This document shows positions 1-12,000 of a stretch of 64,000 nucleotides of DNA, in pieces. Numbering within the stretch: the first letter of the stretch is position 1; every line of letters starts with the position of its first letter. The stretch spans positions 8,456,050 to 8,520,049 of the forward strand of contig NC_020166.2 in assembly GCF_000224145.3 (NCBI RefSeq). Direction: 5' to 3'. This DNA is from Ciona intestinalis. Lineage: Eukaryota > Chordata > Ascidiacea > Phlebobranchia > Cionidae. A program made the position numbers and the translations under genes. A model generated the notes under the pieces. The model searched no databases and was not told the origin of the DNA. It worked only from the letters and a program-made list of their open reading frames with translations.

Positions 1-812
1 TACCATGTATGTTATAATTTGTGGGTGATTATTTTTTGGGATGTTTTATGTACAGCAAAGAATTTTGACAACCCGTTAATATTATCAAGCTATACTTACC
101 TAAATGCAATTTTATTATTTTATGCCAGAAAAAAAGCCTTAAGCGAATTATAATTATCAAATACATTTTGTGTTTACGGCTCCATGACGTCACAAACAGC
201 AAATAAAACGAACAAAACAAGACAGTGGCGGGAAATTTAAAACTAAATTTTTATTTTTATTAACAAACAAGTTGCTTTCGGATAAAAATGTGATGATAAA
301 TTTTATGTTTACTCTCGTACTCTAAGTTATAAATAACAATTATGTTATAAATAAAACGCATATACTAGTTTTCTACTAATAAGCTTTTTTCTACTATTCT
401 AAACTCTGGCCTGAATCTTAGCAGTTTCACGTCTGTCTGCTATAAGACCTCACACGTATGATTATAGAAGCTATAAACATACAACGGGACTATGCAGATT
501 ACATAATATAAAACTACAGTATGTACTTACATTTTTATCTTGGCAAATATCCTTCGCACACAACAAGTCATTCTCACTGACACAATCTGCACAGTAACAG
601 TCTAACCAAAACTACGCAATGCGCAATTTGCGCCAAACACGGAAAGCGTCCCAATCAGGCTAGCGGCTAAGTTCTGGTTGGTAATTATCATTTAAGACGA
701 GGCTCTGTCGCCTTTCTCCACCCTACTATATATCCTTAAATGGACCAACATCAATAATACGACAGTTTTTAGTTACTATAAAGTGTCTCATAATATTATA
801 TCTTCATAACAG

Positions 813-2340
813 GTTTGCTTACTGCAACAGCGCGTTTAACCCTTTTATTTACAACTTGAACAACACGAAACTAAGAAAAGCTTTTAAGAAAATACTCCGA
901 TGCGAGGGCAACTCACACCAAGTGAAAGTTGTGAGAATACAAAATAAGGAGAACGGAGCTGTCAATGAACGCATTGAAAATGATGAAGGTATAGTTGGCA
1001 ATGCTATGAAGAATATGTAGTAAGGTGCGGGAAGATGGGACACCTTTTCATTCCACTTTCTCGTTTTATTATAAAACCGTACCCTCATGACTAACATAGA
1101 CCGTTGTTAATTGTTTAAAACACGATCAGGATATTTAGATATTATGTGTCAAAGGTGTATAAATCTTACCCAACCCTATACTGTATAAATAAAAAATAAT
1201 GTGGATTTTTAATTTTCTGTTTCGGGTAACGACAGTTGTTATAACACGGGTGTTCTGTTTCATACACCTCGTGCCCGCTTACAACTTCAAGGGTGAATGT
1301 TTTTTGTGCTATGCTAAAAAGTTATCAGTTTTAGTTAATCACCTATAAGTTACAGAAATCGTAAGCGGGCACGAGGTGTATGAAACCGAACACCCGTGTT
1401 ATAACGACTGTCGTTGCCCGGAACAGAGGTGTATATGTAACAGAACACCCCTGTTATAACGACTGTCGTTCGCAACCCGGTGTGCTCCAGCTGAGGTTGT
1501 TGCCTTTACTTTATAGATTCCGGTGACTCTGATGAGATGGAACAAGAAAACGAAATACCGCCCCCCGCCAAAGTCGTTCACACAGAAAAGAAAACTTCGT
1601 TTCATTTGTCCCGACAGGCCAGCCTACCAGCAAATTTCACCAAAGTAATAAACGAATCTACAATCTGCCCATCCGTTCAGTTTGTAAACACCAAGAACGG
1701 AACGAACAAAAGAAAATCTTTTCAGTACATTAAGCAAGACGTAGCAGTCGATGAGATAGTTGTCGATCCGTTTTCTGTTGAAAACTCCGCTCCTGCAGTA
1801 TGTTGGGTTCTCAAAACAAGTGAAACGGATTTCTCTGGAGTTACAAGCACTAGTAAGGGGAAACTTCGTGAATGAGTGAACGTAACTGATGCAACTCTGC
1901 GTGTGGTGGAAATACAACAAGGGTGTTCTGTTTCATACACCTCGTGCACGTTTACGAGTTACCAAATATGCATAACTTTGTGGTTGATTGTGTTTTGAGT
2001 TTTCTTTACAATATATGGCAGACATTAGACAACAAATGAGGGTAGGCTGAGTTGGCAGTTGCTCTTAAGGGACGATAAACAATTATCATTTATGAGTCAT
2101 TAAGCGCGGAACTTTGGGGTTGATTGTAATAGTTTTACTTCATTAATTGTTGGGCACGTTACTTAATTAAAGGTATTATATCTTTATATTGAAGTTCAAA
2201 TCGGCCGCATGTCCACAATCGACGAGGAGAGTGACGTAAAGTCACAGAACTCTGACCTTATGCGAGTGCCGGGATCAACAGAAAGAACCTCCTCTTGTAC
2301 GAAAACAACAATGGATTACTTCGAGAAAGAAGAAACTTAA
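813..2340 (+). CDS. Class A (rhodopsin-like) GPCR, 3' exons only
   Basis: Three exons are proposed: 813-988, 1517-1852 and 2195-2340 (TAA). The first opens after an acceptor (cataacag) and encodes the end of transmembrane helix 7 with the NPxxY motif (NSAFNPFIYN), followed by a basic helix 8 (KLRKAFKKILRC) ending in a possible palmitoylated Cys. The next two exons give a cytoplasmic tail of roughly 190 residues rich in Ser/Thr and acidic residues. Both junctions keep phase (G|AT and A|TT) with good donors (GTATAG, GTAAGG). Helices 1-6 must lie left of the window. An AATAAA overlaps the stop at 2339. The ligand class cannot be told; helix 8 resembles amine receptors, but this is weak. If exon 1 is read through, it stops at TAG 1018; if exon 2 is read through, at TGA 1873, so alternative tails are possible. 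The receptor family is fairly sure; joining all three exons is inference. Confidence 0.68.
1021..1190. repeat. Degenerate copy of the GGAAGATGGGACACC MITE family
   Basis: It begins ggtgcgggaagatgggacac and carries the family's internal block (accgttgttaattgttt, acacgatcaggatattt) found at about ten places in the window. The right end is decayed. It lies in the intron after the GPCR helix-7 exon. Confidence 0.7.
1223..1421. repeat. Inverted pair of SINE-tail fragments
   Basis: The left arm (1223-1282) and right arm (1361-1421) are near-perfect reverse complements about 60 bp long with a spacer of about 78 bp. Each arm is the tail of the common SINE (motifs ataacacgggtgttctgttt and cctcgtgcccgcttac). 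A transcript could fold into a long stem. It lies in a GPCR intron. Confidence 0.8.
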
Positions 2341-3433
2341 TAAACAAAAGTAACTGTGGTAAAAAATGACCAACTCTTGCCAAAATTCCAGGTCTCCAGG
2401 CATGCCTCGCTGTAGGACTTTACTCTTAATGAATATAATTGAGTATTGGGCCAACTCTTTGGTGTCAATTATCTCTTCCGTGTTTGCTATTCGCGCACAA
2501 GTTTCGTGCCATAAAAGCCCTCCTTTTTTTCTGTGTTAGAAGGGCAGTAGGAGCTTTCTTACACTCTTGCTGTCCTCACGTTTGTCCCCAGCCTGATGCC
2601 GCTTGTTTGTTCGTCTAATAAACTGGAGTCGTTATGTTGAGATGGGCACGACCGTTGAACTGTTGCTGCCCCCCAACACTATCCATGCGCAAAGATTTGT
2701 ATGTTATAAAAAAATTAAAAAAATACGCCTTTTTGAAATGATATAGTTCGTGTATATATTTTTAGTCCGTTTTATCGACTGTATTCTTCTTTTTGTTATC
2801 GTATTTAAAGAATAAAAACAAACACACAGCTTTACTTTTGTACCGCTCAACAGCGCAAATTTGTATTTGTTACAAATATGGTCCCAAATAATGTACGGGG
2901 CCATTTAGATAGGAACTACACAACTTATGTACTTTGATTATGATGTCATAAAGAAATGTTTACCTATTGCACGCGATTTCGCTATTGGACGCTAAAATGT
3001 GTTTTATATCAAAACTTGGATATTATTAATTCTTTGGCACACAGTCGCCTTGTTTGTATTTCAAATTCTGGGGTGGCATTGTTAAAATACAGTTTACACT
3101 CTTGGTTAAACATAGGGAACCATGGAACTTCATTGATTAATGTGGTGAATGCAATATACTTTGGCTCTGCTTTTTGTATAGACACCTAACAGCAGGGTAA
3201 AATCTGGAGTGACATTGTTAAAATACAGTTACACTCATAGTTGTCAAACATAGGAAACCTCATTGATTAATGTGGTGAATACAATATACTTTGGCTCTGC
3301 TTTTTGTATAGGCAGAGTAAAATCCCTTGTTTTTAAAATTAGGTGGCAATTACTATTACGCTTATATGCTTTAGTGTAAATTTTGTGTGTATAATTATTG
3401 CTCTTGCTTATAAAACAGCATCTAACTTTGTTT
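2341..3433. other. Intergenic, no gene seen
   Basis: This stretch lies between the GPCR tail and LETM1. It holds fragments of the 97-bp dispersed satellite (about 2370-2460), a second AATAAA near 2615 and a 131-bp satellite (3065-3330). The open frames are short and have no recognisable domain. Confidence 0.6.
3065..3330 (+). repeat. 131-bp satellite, about two diverged units
   Basis: Two successive units (starts near 3073 and 3209) share acattgttaaaatacagtt and aatatactttggctctgct. The same unit forms a six-copy array at 17896-18605. It lies just upstream of LETM1. Confidence 0.85.
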
Positions 3434-3456
3434 AGAATTAAATAAATTTGGTTGAA

Positions 3457-5472
3457 ATGATGCTGCATACTTTCAACTGCTGTAGGTCTTATTCAAGATA
3501 TCACTATCTGCTTCACTATGCACGATATTATAACCAACGAACGTTAACAAATAATGGGACCATACTGCGACTAAAGGCGCCTTTTTCATCACCATTTCAT
3601 ACAAATGGCGTAAAGGAACACAGACTCCTACACACCTGCAGTGTAAATTTTGATAAGTCTAAAGTTGAGAACTCTTTGAAGGAGAAAAAGAAACAGAAAA
3701 CTGCTTTGCAAAGTGAAACAGTTGTAAAAGGTACTGCAAAAGATACTAAAGTCGGGCAAGAACAAACATTGGATGTTGCTAAGAAGTCACTATGGCAACG
3801 ATTTGTGGCGGAAGTGAAACATTATTATCACGGGTTTCGTCTCCTTGGACTCGATATTAAAATCGCGTCGAAAAGTTTGTGGAAAATATTAAACGGGGGG
3901 GTTTTGCAGCGAAGAGAAAGAAACCAGTTCCGTCGAGCTGTAGCTGATATTTTCCGCTTGGCTCCTTTTTCTGTGTTTATTATAATCCCATTTGCAGAAC
4001 TGGCACTGCCAGTTGTTGTGAAGCTCTTTCCAAACATGTTACCTTCCACTTTTGAAAGCTCTTCCATCAAGGAAAAACGGCTTAAAAAAGAACTAACAGT
4101 AAAACTCGAAATGTCAAAGTTTCTCCAAGATACAGTAGAGGATATTGCGATCAGATCAAAAAACTCTGCGAAGAAAAATCAGGCAGCTCAAGATTTCGTG
4201 AATTTCTTCCAAAAAATCCGCAATTCTGATGAAGAACCTACCAACGAGGAAATATTAAAACACGCAAAGTTATTCGAAGATCAGTTGACCTTAGATAGCA
4301 TGACGCGGCAACAATTGATCGCATTATGTCGACTCATTCAAGTTCCAGCTGTGGGAAACAACGAACTCCTACGCTTTCTTCTCCAAATGAAATTAAACCG
4401 CCTGCATTCTGACGACAAAATGATTCAGGAAGAAAAAATTGAAAGTTTGACAACAGCTGAGTTGATGGCCGCATGTCAAGCTCGTGGGATGCGAGCTTTG
4501 GGGTATTCTCGTGCTAAGATGGAGCAGCAGTTAGCTGAATGGATAGATCTTCATATCAACCATAATGTTCCAAGCTCATTATTGTTATTAAGTCGAGTTC
4601 TTTATATGCCTGACCATGTACCTGTGGAAACTCGAGTAAAGGCAGCGATTTCAACACTGCCGGAAGATGTGGCCGGTAAAGTGGAAGTTAAAGCTGGAGA
4701 GTTAAACTTGGAGAGAGTTGATAATACTACGCGGTACAAGGCAGCACAACTTGAAAATACAACAATTGAAGAAGAAACTTCGAAAAAAGAAGAAGAAACG
4801 GCGACAAAAGTTGAAGTGGAGGAGAAAATTCCGGAGGTTGAAAAAGTTCCAGTGACCGAAGTGGTTGAAGAGACGATGAGTGAAGGTCCTGTGTTGGTGG
4901 ATAAAGCTAAGGTGGTTTGTGAGGATAATAAAATCACATTGGAGGAGATTGATGTCTTGGAGGAAGTGATCACAAAGCAAGTGAAGAAGGATAAGATCTT
5001 GGATGCAGCGAAGAGCGATCTCAAGGATTTAGTGGAAGATGTTGTGGAGTATCAGGATGATGTGAATACTCTGAGATCAGAGGTTAAAGATGAGGAAGAT
5101 GGACTGATCTCTAAAGACACAAAAGCAGGAGCCCGCATCCAAAAGAGGATCGGCAAGTTGATTGGAAGGATGGAGCAGATCGTGGTGGATTTGGAGAAAG
5201 AAGATAAAGAAGTTATTGATGAGGAGCGATCCGTGGATGTTGGGGAGATGATGCAAGCCGTGCATGCTCTTCAAGTCATCCCAGAGGAGAAACTTTGCAG
5301 GATCTTCGATACCTTGGACACAGATAAAGATGGGAAGATAAATATTGAAGAAGCGGGAAATATTATTAAAGTTTTGAACGAGGAAAACGTTGAAGTAACG
5401 CACCACCAGCTTGAAGAGATTGTAAAGTTGTTGGAAAAACAAACTGAAACACCTGATAAGATACAGCCGTAG
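3457..5472 (+). CDS. LETM1: LETM1, mitochondrial inner-membrane cation/proton exchanger
   Basis: Single coding exon of 671 residues. LETM1 sits in the inner mitochondrial membrane and is needed for K+/H+ or Ca2+/H+ exchange and mitochondrial volume control. The N-terminus is basic and Arg/Tyr-rich with few acids, like a mitochondrial presequence. One hydrophobic segment (about residues 168-189) is followed at once by the family signature LFPNMLPSTFE, then the helical ribosome-binding-like LETM domain, Glu/Lys-rich coiled coil, and a C-terminal EF-hand whose loop DTDKDGKINIEE has the canonical acidic positions (about 621-632). Human LETM1 is about 739 residues, so this looks complete. I chose ATG 3457; the frame is open further up but has no earlier ATG. 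A lone acceptor (tttgtttag, AG at 3434-3435) lies 22 bp upstream, pointing to a trans-splice site or a 5'UTR intron. The lack of introns in the coding region is notable. Confidence 0.95.
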   Translation: MMLHTFNCCRSYSRYHYLLHYARYYNQRTLTNNGTILRLKAPFSSPFHTNGVKEHRLLHTCSVNFDKSKVENSLKEKKKQKTALQSETVVKGTAKDTKVGQEQTLDVAKKSLWQRFVAEVKHYYHGFRLLGLDIKIASKSLWKILNGGVLQRRERNQFRRAVADIFRLAPFSVFIIIPFAELALPVVVKLFPNMLPSTFESSSIKEKRLKKELTVKLEMSKFLQDTVEDIAIRSKNSAKKNQAAQDFVNFFQKIRNSDEEPTNEEILKHAKLFEDQLTLDSMTRQQLIALCRLIQVPAVGNNELLRFLLQMKLNRLHSDDKMIQEEKIESLTTAELMAACQARGMRALGYSRAKMEQQLAEWIDLHINHNVPSSLLLLSRVLYMPDHVPVETRVKAAISTLPEDVAGKVEVKAGELNLERVDNTTRYKAAQLENTTIEEETSKKEEETATKVEVEEKIPEVEKVPVTEVVEETMSEGPVLVDKAKVVCEDNKITLEEIDVLEEVITKQVKKDKILDAAKSDLKDLVEDVVEYQDDVNTLRSEVKDEEDGLISKDTKAGARIQKRIGKLIGRMEQIVVDLEKEDKEVIDEERSVDVGEMMQAVHALQVIPEEKLCRIFDTLDTDKDGKINIEEAGNIIKVLNEENVEVTHHQLEEIVKLLEKQTETPDKIQP

Positions 5473-5531
5473 TTCCTTACCTTTTCACACAAAGTGTTTT
5501 CTAGGAAATTGACGCATGCGTAATATTTACC

Positions 5532-5809
5532 GGCGCCACACCTGGGGTGGCAGGGTGGGCAGGCCTACCCTTGATTTTTGCACTGCATTAATTAGTAAGT
5601 GAGTCAACATTACAACCAATATGTTAGGCTTTGATAGCAATACGTCTAATTTAATTTAAAAATGCTGTTTCTACATTAAAAAGTTTGGTGCTTATAGCGT
5701 AGCAGGGAAGACAATTAGACACACGACAAAATTTTAGTTGTATTGTTAAAATATCCTTATTGAAAAATTGGGTTTCTTCTGCCCACCCTGCCACCCCAGG
5801 TTTGGCGCC
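5532..5809. mobile_element. 278-bp MITE with GGCGCC-ended inverted termini
   Basis: Left end ggcgccacacctggggtggc and right end gccaccccaggtttggcgcc are inverted copies extending about 30 bp inward. There is no coding capacity. Related ends occur at 7782-8330 and near 44170. Confidence 0.75.
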
Positions 5810-6644
5810 TATGGTTGTGTTTTTATATAAAGGGTAATTCCTCTGTCTTTGTACTGAAGAATGAAATGCAATCAATTTAAATTGTTGATATTCAACAAGT
5901 ACACTATTATACAAATTCTATAAAGTTTATAATTGTTGGCAAACCAGTACCAAAAATATTTGTCAGCATTTCCATGTCACCATGGCACTGTGCCGCGATC
6001 CCGAAGAATGGTATGGTGCCACAGCTTCACGTGCGGTGCCACGGCTTCACGTGCGGTGCCACGGCTTTATGTGCGGTGCCACGGCACTGACCTGCAGCCC
6101 AGTGTTTGACTAATTTTTTCGAAATTTTAAAACTTGTTAAAAAAGATAATAATATATTGAACACAGATTCTTTTTTCTATTGTACTGTATTAATGATTTG
6201 GACTAAAATTCTTTATGTAATTTCACTTTATTATTTCTAAGTTGCAAGCATGTTGAACTGTGAAACGAGAAATTCTAATTATGTTGATGCAATTAGTTTG
6301 AGTGTTTAGATAAAACTTAATTTATGTTCGGAAATAATATATTTCCTCTGAAACTTTGGCTGTAAACCCGATAATAAATTTTTCAGTTAATTTAAAACTT
6401 TTCGGTTAATTAATTTTTTCGGTTAAAAATTTTCCCTACAAAAATTTGTTTGTTAAATTATTTCTTTCAAAAAATTCTTATAGTCAAAAACTGATACGCA
6501 CTGTGTTGTAATGGATAGTGACGCTGCTACAGCGATTATTGTGAATGTCAGCATTTGTCTTGCTTTATATTGTCTATGATTGTTGTTGTTGCAAAATAAC
6601 TAATACATGGTTTAAATAATTCTAGGCGAGATAGAATCATTAAA
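5810..6644. other. Intergenic between LETM1 and POLR3F
   Basis: No gene seen. It contains the short tandem repeat at 6013-6090, AT-rich DNA with a loose repeat of ttcggttaa (6385-6430), and a lone 3' splice site (ataattctag, AG 6624-6625) just before the POLR3F start. Confidence 0.6.
6013..6090 (+). repeat. 20-bp tandem repeat, about 3.5 units
   Basis: Units of the form gtgcggtgccacggcttcac repeat with slight change, each with a CACGTG-like step. GC-rich in an AT-rich setting. Confidence 0.85.
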
Positions 6645-9600
6645 ATGCAAACAGATGTCGAAGTCAAACAAGAAGCAACAATTCCTTTGACTTTAGAAAC
6701 AGAGTAAGTGACATCAGCCTATACTTTTGTGTCTTGTGTATAAGAACACACTATATGTGTTGTTTTATATTTGGTGAAGATTGTTGGGATAATGGGCCAA
6801 CTGTGGTCCAAGTACCAGGCCCCATGACGTGCCACACTGTAGGACCTCACCCATATAGAATAGAATGTGCATATATAATGTTGGGGTAATGAGCCAACTC
6901 TGGTCTAAATCCCAGGTTCCTTAGTGTGCATGATTTTAAAATGCTTGCTGTTTACAAAATAGAAAATGTCAATTTTTGGGCAATGTGTTTAAATTCTGGC
7001 TTCATCCTGATAAAAAACACAAAACAATCTCCCACAAAGTTACATACGTAGTAACTTGTAAGTAAGCATGAGGTGTATGGAACAGAACAGTGAGAACACC
7101 CATTATATGTTCTGAGTTCATAAATAAGTTACATTCATTGATCCCAGGATTTTGGCTCTTTGCAATGACAACCCTAAAGGAATCAGTGACAAGTCACTTG
7201 AAAGTGCCGTGGCGGGGTATGATGTCAAGCAGCGCGTTACCGCAATCAATCGACTCCTTACAATGGTAGGGATTGTTTTGTCATAGTTGAATAACAAGTG
7301 ACGAAACAGTATTGATTGTTCTGTAATAATAGAAAATGTCAATTGATAATTAACAAATTTTTTTTATAAAGTATCGATTGATTATAATACTGTGTGGCCT
7401 TGTCATTATAATGTATATAATAGGGTGGGGGAAGATGGGACACTCTTTCATTCTATTTTTCCGTCCCATTTGATTGTAAACAAAAAACCGTATTCTTACG
7501 ACTCCCACAGACCGTTTATTGTTTAAAACACGATCATAATATTTTAATATTATGTGCTAAAGGTGTCATGCCTTCCCTCACCCTACTATATATGTACAGC
7601 TTATACTGGTATACAATTCAATATTATTATGGCAGCACACATAACATTGTCTGACACAAATGTACTTGTTTGTTGTCATTGTTTACGTTCTGAAGCGAGA
7701 AATTGATAAACAAGCAATTTCCTGTGAAATTTGTTGTGGCTAAAGTTTCTATGAAGTATTCATAAACAAACTACCAACGTAGGCGCCAAACCAGGGGTGG
7801 TAGGGTAGGCGGGCCAACCCTGGAATTGCAATTGTTGCAATAATCTGTATAATAAACCAATAAGTCAAATTTATTTATAGTGTGTTCAACTATCCTTGGT
7901 GCATTTTAAAAAGTTTGGCGCTTATCATTACCAGAGATGTAACTGTCACTGAAATCTGCTTGATTTCTTCTGGTGAATTCTCATTCTGTCACGAAGCGCT
8001 TAGCTATCTCACTTAACCTTCTGTTTGTGCCATTCTGTCACTGAGCGAACCATGGTCACCAAAGTACTTTAAATGCATGGGAGGCAGGGATAGTAGACAT
8101 AAATATATTTTTCACTAAAGTTTGAATGATTTCTTCTGGTAATTTACCAGTCTGTAACTGAATACTCATTAACTCATTTAATCAATTCATGTAAAATGCA
8201 GGGAAAGCAGTAATAGTAAGACACAATCAGATGATATAAATCTAACTTATTGGTTGTAATGTTTACTGATTTAAGTGTATTCAAAATTTTAGAGTAGGCC
8301 TGCCCACCCTGCCACCCCAGGTTTGGTCCCTATGATACCAACAAACACACCACGAACCCACTTTGATTTATGCAGAAAGTTCCAAGGTTGGCCAGGGCCT
8401 GCCACCTCATGTTTGGCGCTTATAATAGCAATAATATATGAATGTAACTTACTTTATCCTCGCGTGGCCAGAAAACGACAATCGTTATCACACGGGTTTA
8501 ACACCTCGTGCCAGCTTACGAGTTAAAATGTATGTTACTTTGTGGGTGATAACTTCTTCATTGAAATTCCATACAGGGTAAACTGGAGTTACTTAAAGGC
8601 TCGTCAGGGTTGATATATAGAATCAAAACTCCTTCAGCAGTTGGGTAAGTGTAAATGTATTGTATGGGTTATGGTGTTGGTGTGTCTGACTAGAAACCTT
8701 ACTCCTATATAATATAGTAGTGTAAGGAATGATGGGACACCTTTTCATTCATGTGCTGAAGGTGTCCCATCTTACCCCACAGTACCATATAACTGTATTA
8801 TACTCTGGGTGTTGAGGTAATAGACCTACATTCCAGGTTTCAGGTGTGCCTCATAGAATGGAATATCTATTATTAGGTGGCTATAAACTGCCTCGGTGGG
8901 GTCTAGATGGTAGCACCTTAGGTGTTGGGGTAATATAGCTTGTAGAACAGAAACTTCATTATCAAGTGTCTCTAAACTGGATGCTTATGGCAGCATTTTA
9001 GTAGTTTATAAACACTTGTCTTGGGGTAATAAATCTCTATAAGACACAAAGTACAAACAGATAACACATTAAAATAACTTACACCCAACGTATGTAGATC
9101 GATTAGTGGTGTAGACAACCAGGAGAAGTTGGTGTACCAAATAATTGAGAGCGCGGGGAACAAAGGTATCTGGACACGCGAGATAAGGTATAAATGTAAC
9201 CTCATGCTCACTGAGGTAAACAAGATACTGAAGAACCTGGAAAGTAAGAAGATTATTAAAGCTGTCAAGTCAGTTGCGGTGAGTGAGCGACATTTACCTT
9301 GGATTATGTGAGAAGTTTTCTATATGGGTGAAGTCCCATGTTGAGGCACGCCATGGGACCTGGGATTTAGACCAGAGTTGGCCCATTACCCCAACATTGT
9401 ATATGCACATTCTATTCTATATGGGTGAGGTCCTGGGTTTTATGTTGACCATTTACCCCAACACCCAAGGTGCTACTGCATGAATCTTACATGACATGAG
9501 TGAACAATACTTTTATGTTAGGAGTGTATTTGACTGTTTAATACATTGAAACCTTTAACGTATAAACGGCTGCCTACAACAGCATTGAGTAAATGTGATA

Positions 9601-11830
9601 AGGTTTTCTAACTGTTTATCATGGCAATCTATATCAGACGTTTAAATGTGGAATTTATTACCGGATGAACTGGGCATCAGATATCTACTATCTACAATAA
9701 TGCGGCCAAGTTGTTGTTTTAACATTTACCCAGAAAATGCACAGTATATGTTAAAATACAACAGTAAATCTACGGTCTTTTTCACTGTGTTTTTTGTATC
9801 GATTTAAGCCTCAAACCTTTCCTTCAACCACTACCTACTTGTTTACACTGTGTTACTTTCTATGCATATGATATAACATGGTCGTACCTTAATCGTTACA
9901 CATACCCACCCCAGGCTGCTAAACGCAAGGTCTACATGTTGTACAACCTACAACCCGATCGTTCGGTGACAGGGGGCGCGTGGTATAGCGACCAAGACTT
10001 TGAATCTGAGTTTGTGGAGGTTTTGAACCAACAGTGTTTTAAATTCTTGCAACAAAAATGCGAAAACGCAGAGAAGGAAGTGAGTGGTCGTGTTATACTT
10101 TATTATTACATTATATTCCTCTAGTTTTGTTCATACTATAAACCAGTAGTTTAGAGAATCCAGGTTTTACGCTGCTACCATTGTGGGCAAATGTGTCCTT
10201 GGGCAAGACACTTAACTGCAATTGTTCCAACCCAGTGGTCACTATAATGGGTTGTCCAAATTATCAGCTATACATAAAAAAATTAAGTCTCCCCCCTAAA
10301 ATATAATTACCCACAAAGTAACATATATACATGGTAACTCGTAAGCTGGCACGAGGTGCACACCCGTCACGAGAGTATAAATAAGTTACATACGTTCGTG
10401 GTTACTTGCAATTGCTCCAATCCAGTGGTAACAATTTAGTTGTCTAAATTATCACTATAGATAAAACTATCACCCGAAAAGTTACATATGTGGTAACTTG
10501 TAATTTCTCCAACCCATAACCCATTAACATTAACATTCCAACAGACCACCCTCTCACCCACGGCGACCAACGCAAGTAGTTTTGCTTCTTCTGAGGAAGT
10601 TTTGGAATTTATATCAAAACTTGGGATCAGTAAAGTAAGTTCTAACTTGCAATGTTTTTCAACTTTTAACTGCTGCTTGTTAATTACTCGGCTTAGTATC
10701 ATTCCTTAAAAAGGTACACATTTATGAAATGTGCATGATACTACAAAATATCAAAAATAGATTTACAAAAAAACTCAGTTTATAATAATAACTGTTTTCC
10801 AACTCAAGTTAAATACTGTTGTTATGGCATATTATATACTATCTGGATAGCTTTACTACTAGTCCTACAAATTCTATTTTATTATAACTGTTTTCGGCTC
10901 AACTTCGATTTGCTGTAACCTTCAAACTGACTTAAATATTGTTGTTATGTCGTATCACAAAAACATCCTATATATTATATAGGATGTTTTTGTGATACGT
11001 TGTGAACCTAGGTTTGTGCCACAGTTGACCCATTATTAAAATAGCCACTTGGCCAATTAGTACTCGAACCATTAAATACTTTAGCCTGACAATAAACTAA
11101 CGATCCAGTCATTTGATGCATTTTGATATGATGCGTTTTTTACCAAGTTATAATATTTAACTTCTAACCACTTAAAGTTTTACTTAATCTTTTAAACATA
11201 ATATCCACAACAGACTTATGCTTACACGGCGCAATGCTTTAATGCAATTTCATTTGTACCAGGTCACATTATCCCCCGAGGACATAGAAACAATATTAAA
11301 CACGTTGATCTACGATGGGAAAGTCCAACAAACTGTGGTTCCTGTTGCGAACGGGGAAAGTAAGAAATTGTTCAAAGCGTTGAAACCTCTCATTGAAACA
11401 ACTGACTTCGCGAGGACGCCTTGCTCACTATGCCCAGTAAGTGGGAACAAAATACATACGTGTTAATAATAAGTGTAGTGAGAAATCTAGACTACAGTTT
11501 AATATTGCACCCTTGATAATGCAACAAATGTCTTTTATATATCGTAACAAAAAACAGGCATCTGGCAAATTGTCATGCCTGAGCTTCCATGGAAATTATG
11601 GTGATGTGAGGTGAACAGTAAGGCTCACGAGTCCAAGCTTTTAGGACTTAGGTTCGGTACATCCCTAATGCTAAGAAGTTTAAATCTGATACCAGATTTA
11701 AGTCTCCACACTATACATGTAGCCTTGTGTGAATGAAAATATATATTGTTAGGTGTTCAATGAATGTCAGCCTGGTGGAGAAATATCACCCGAGAATTGT
11801 TTGTACATGGATGAGTGGATGGAATACTGA
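6645..11830 (+). CDS. POLR3F: RNA polymerase III subunit RPC6 (RPC39)
   Basis: Eight exons: 6645-6703, 7148-7265, 8577-8644, 9098-9278, 9915-10079, 10545-10634, 11263-11436, 11753-11830. All phases agree and give 310 residues (human about 316). RPC6 is the winged-helix subunit of the Pol III-specific RPC3/6/7 trimer that contacts TFIIIB and helps open promoters. Exon 4 carries the winged-helix stretch (NKGIWTREIRYK), exon 5 the near-invariant NLQPDRSVTGGAWYSDQDF block, and exons 7-8 the C-terminal Cys cluster (PCSLCP, then CQPGGEISPENC) that binds an Fe-S cluster in this family. The ATG follows a lone acceptor by about 20 bp, suggesting trans-splicing. Introns hold two MITEs, a SINE and a 49-bp perfect palindrome. 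Confidence 0.96.
7423..7595. mobile_element. MITE of the GGAAGATGGGACACC family
   Basis: Left end tagggtgggggaagatggga and right end in inverse (ccctcaccctactatata) enclose the shared internal block with acacgatcataatatttt. It lies in POLR3F intron 2. The ends abut TA-rich DNA. Confidence 0.8.
7782..8330. mobile_element. About 550-bp element with GGCGCC-type inverted ends
   Basis: Left ggcgccaaaccaggggtggt and right gccaccccaggtttggtccc are inverted. It is longer than the 5532-5809 copy and includes imperfect internal repeats (tctgtcac..gagcg). It lies in POLR3F intron 2. A further partial right end follows at 8390-8425. Confidence 0.65.
10160..10420 (+). mobile_element. tRNA-type SINE copy
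   Basis: Shows the SINE body tgtccttgggcaagacactt, then caacccagtggtcac, then the tail (gtaactcgtaagctggcacg, ataaataagttacat). The same order recurs on both strands through the window. It lies in POLR3F intron 5; the tRNA-like head is decayed. Confidence 0.75.
10951..10999. repeat. 49-bp perfect palindrome
   Basis: Two 24-base arms (left arm begins cgtatcacaaaaacatccta) are exact reverse complements around a single central T. It lies in POLR3F intron 6. It could be a minimal fold-back element or a cruciform-prone site. Confidence 0.9.
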
Positions 11831-12000
11831 TTGGGGAGTTTATATCACGTTGGGGGAATTCCCTTTGGAATGAGCTACAAGAGATTTGGTTGATAATGAA
11901 GTTGGGATGATTGTTGGTGTAATATTCCTGTTTGTATGATTGGACATTTGAAATTGGAAGTGGTTTAAGAGTGAGTATCACAATACCTAGTAATAATATA

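Noticed and set aside
3828..5492. Long open frames antisense to LETM1
   Set aside because: They mirror the coding strand's codon bias, lack domains and lie wholly within a confident gene.
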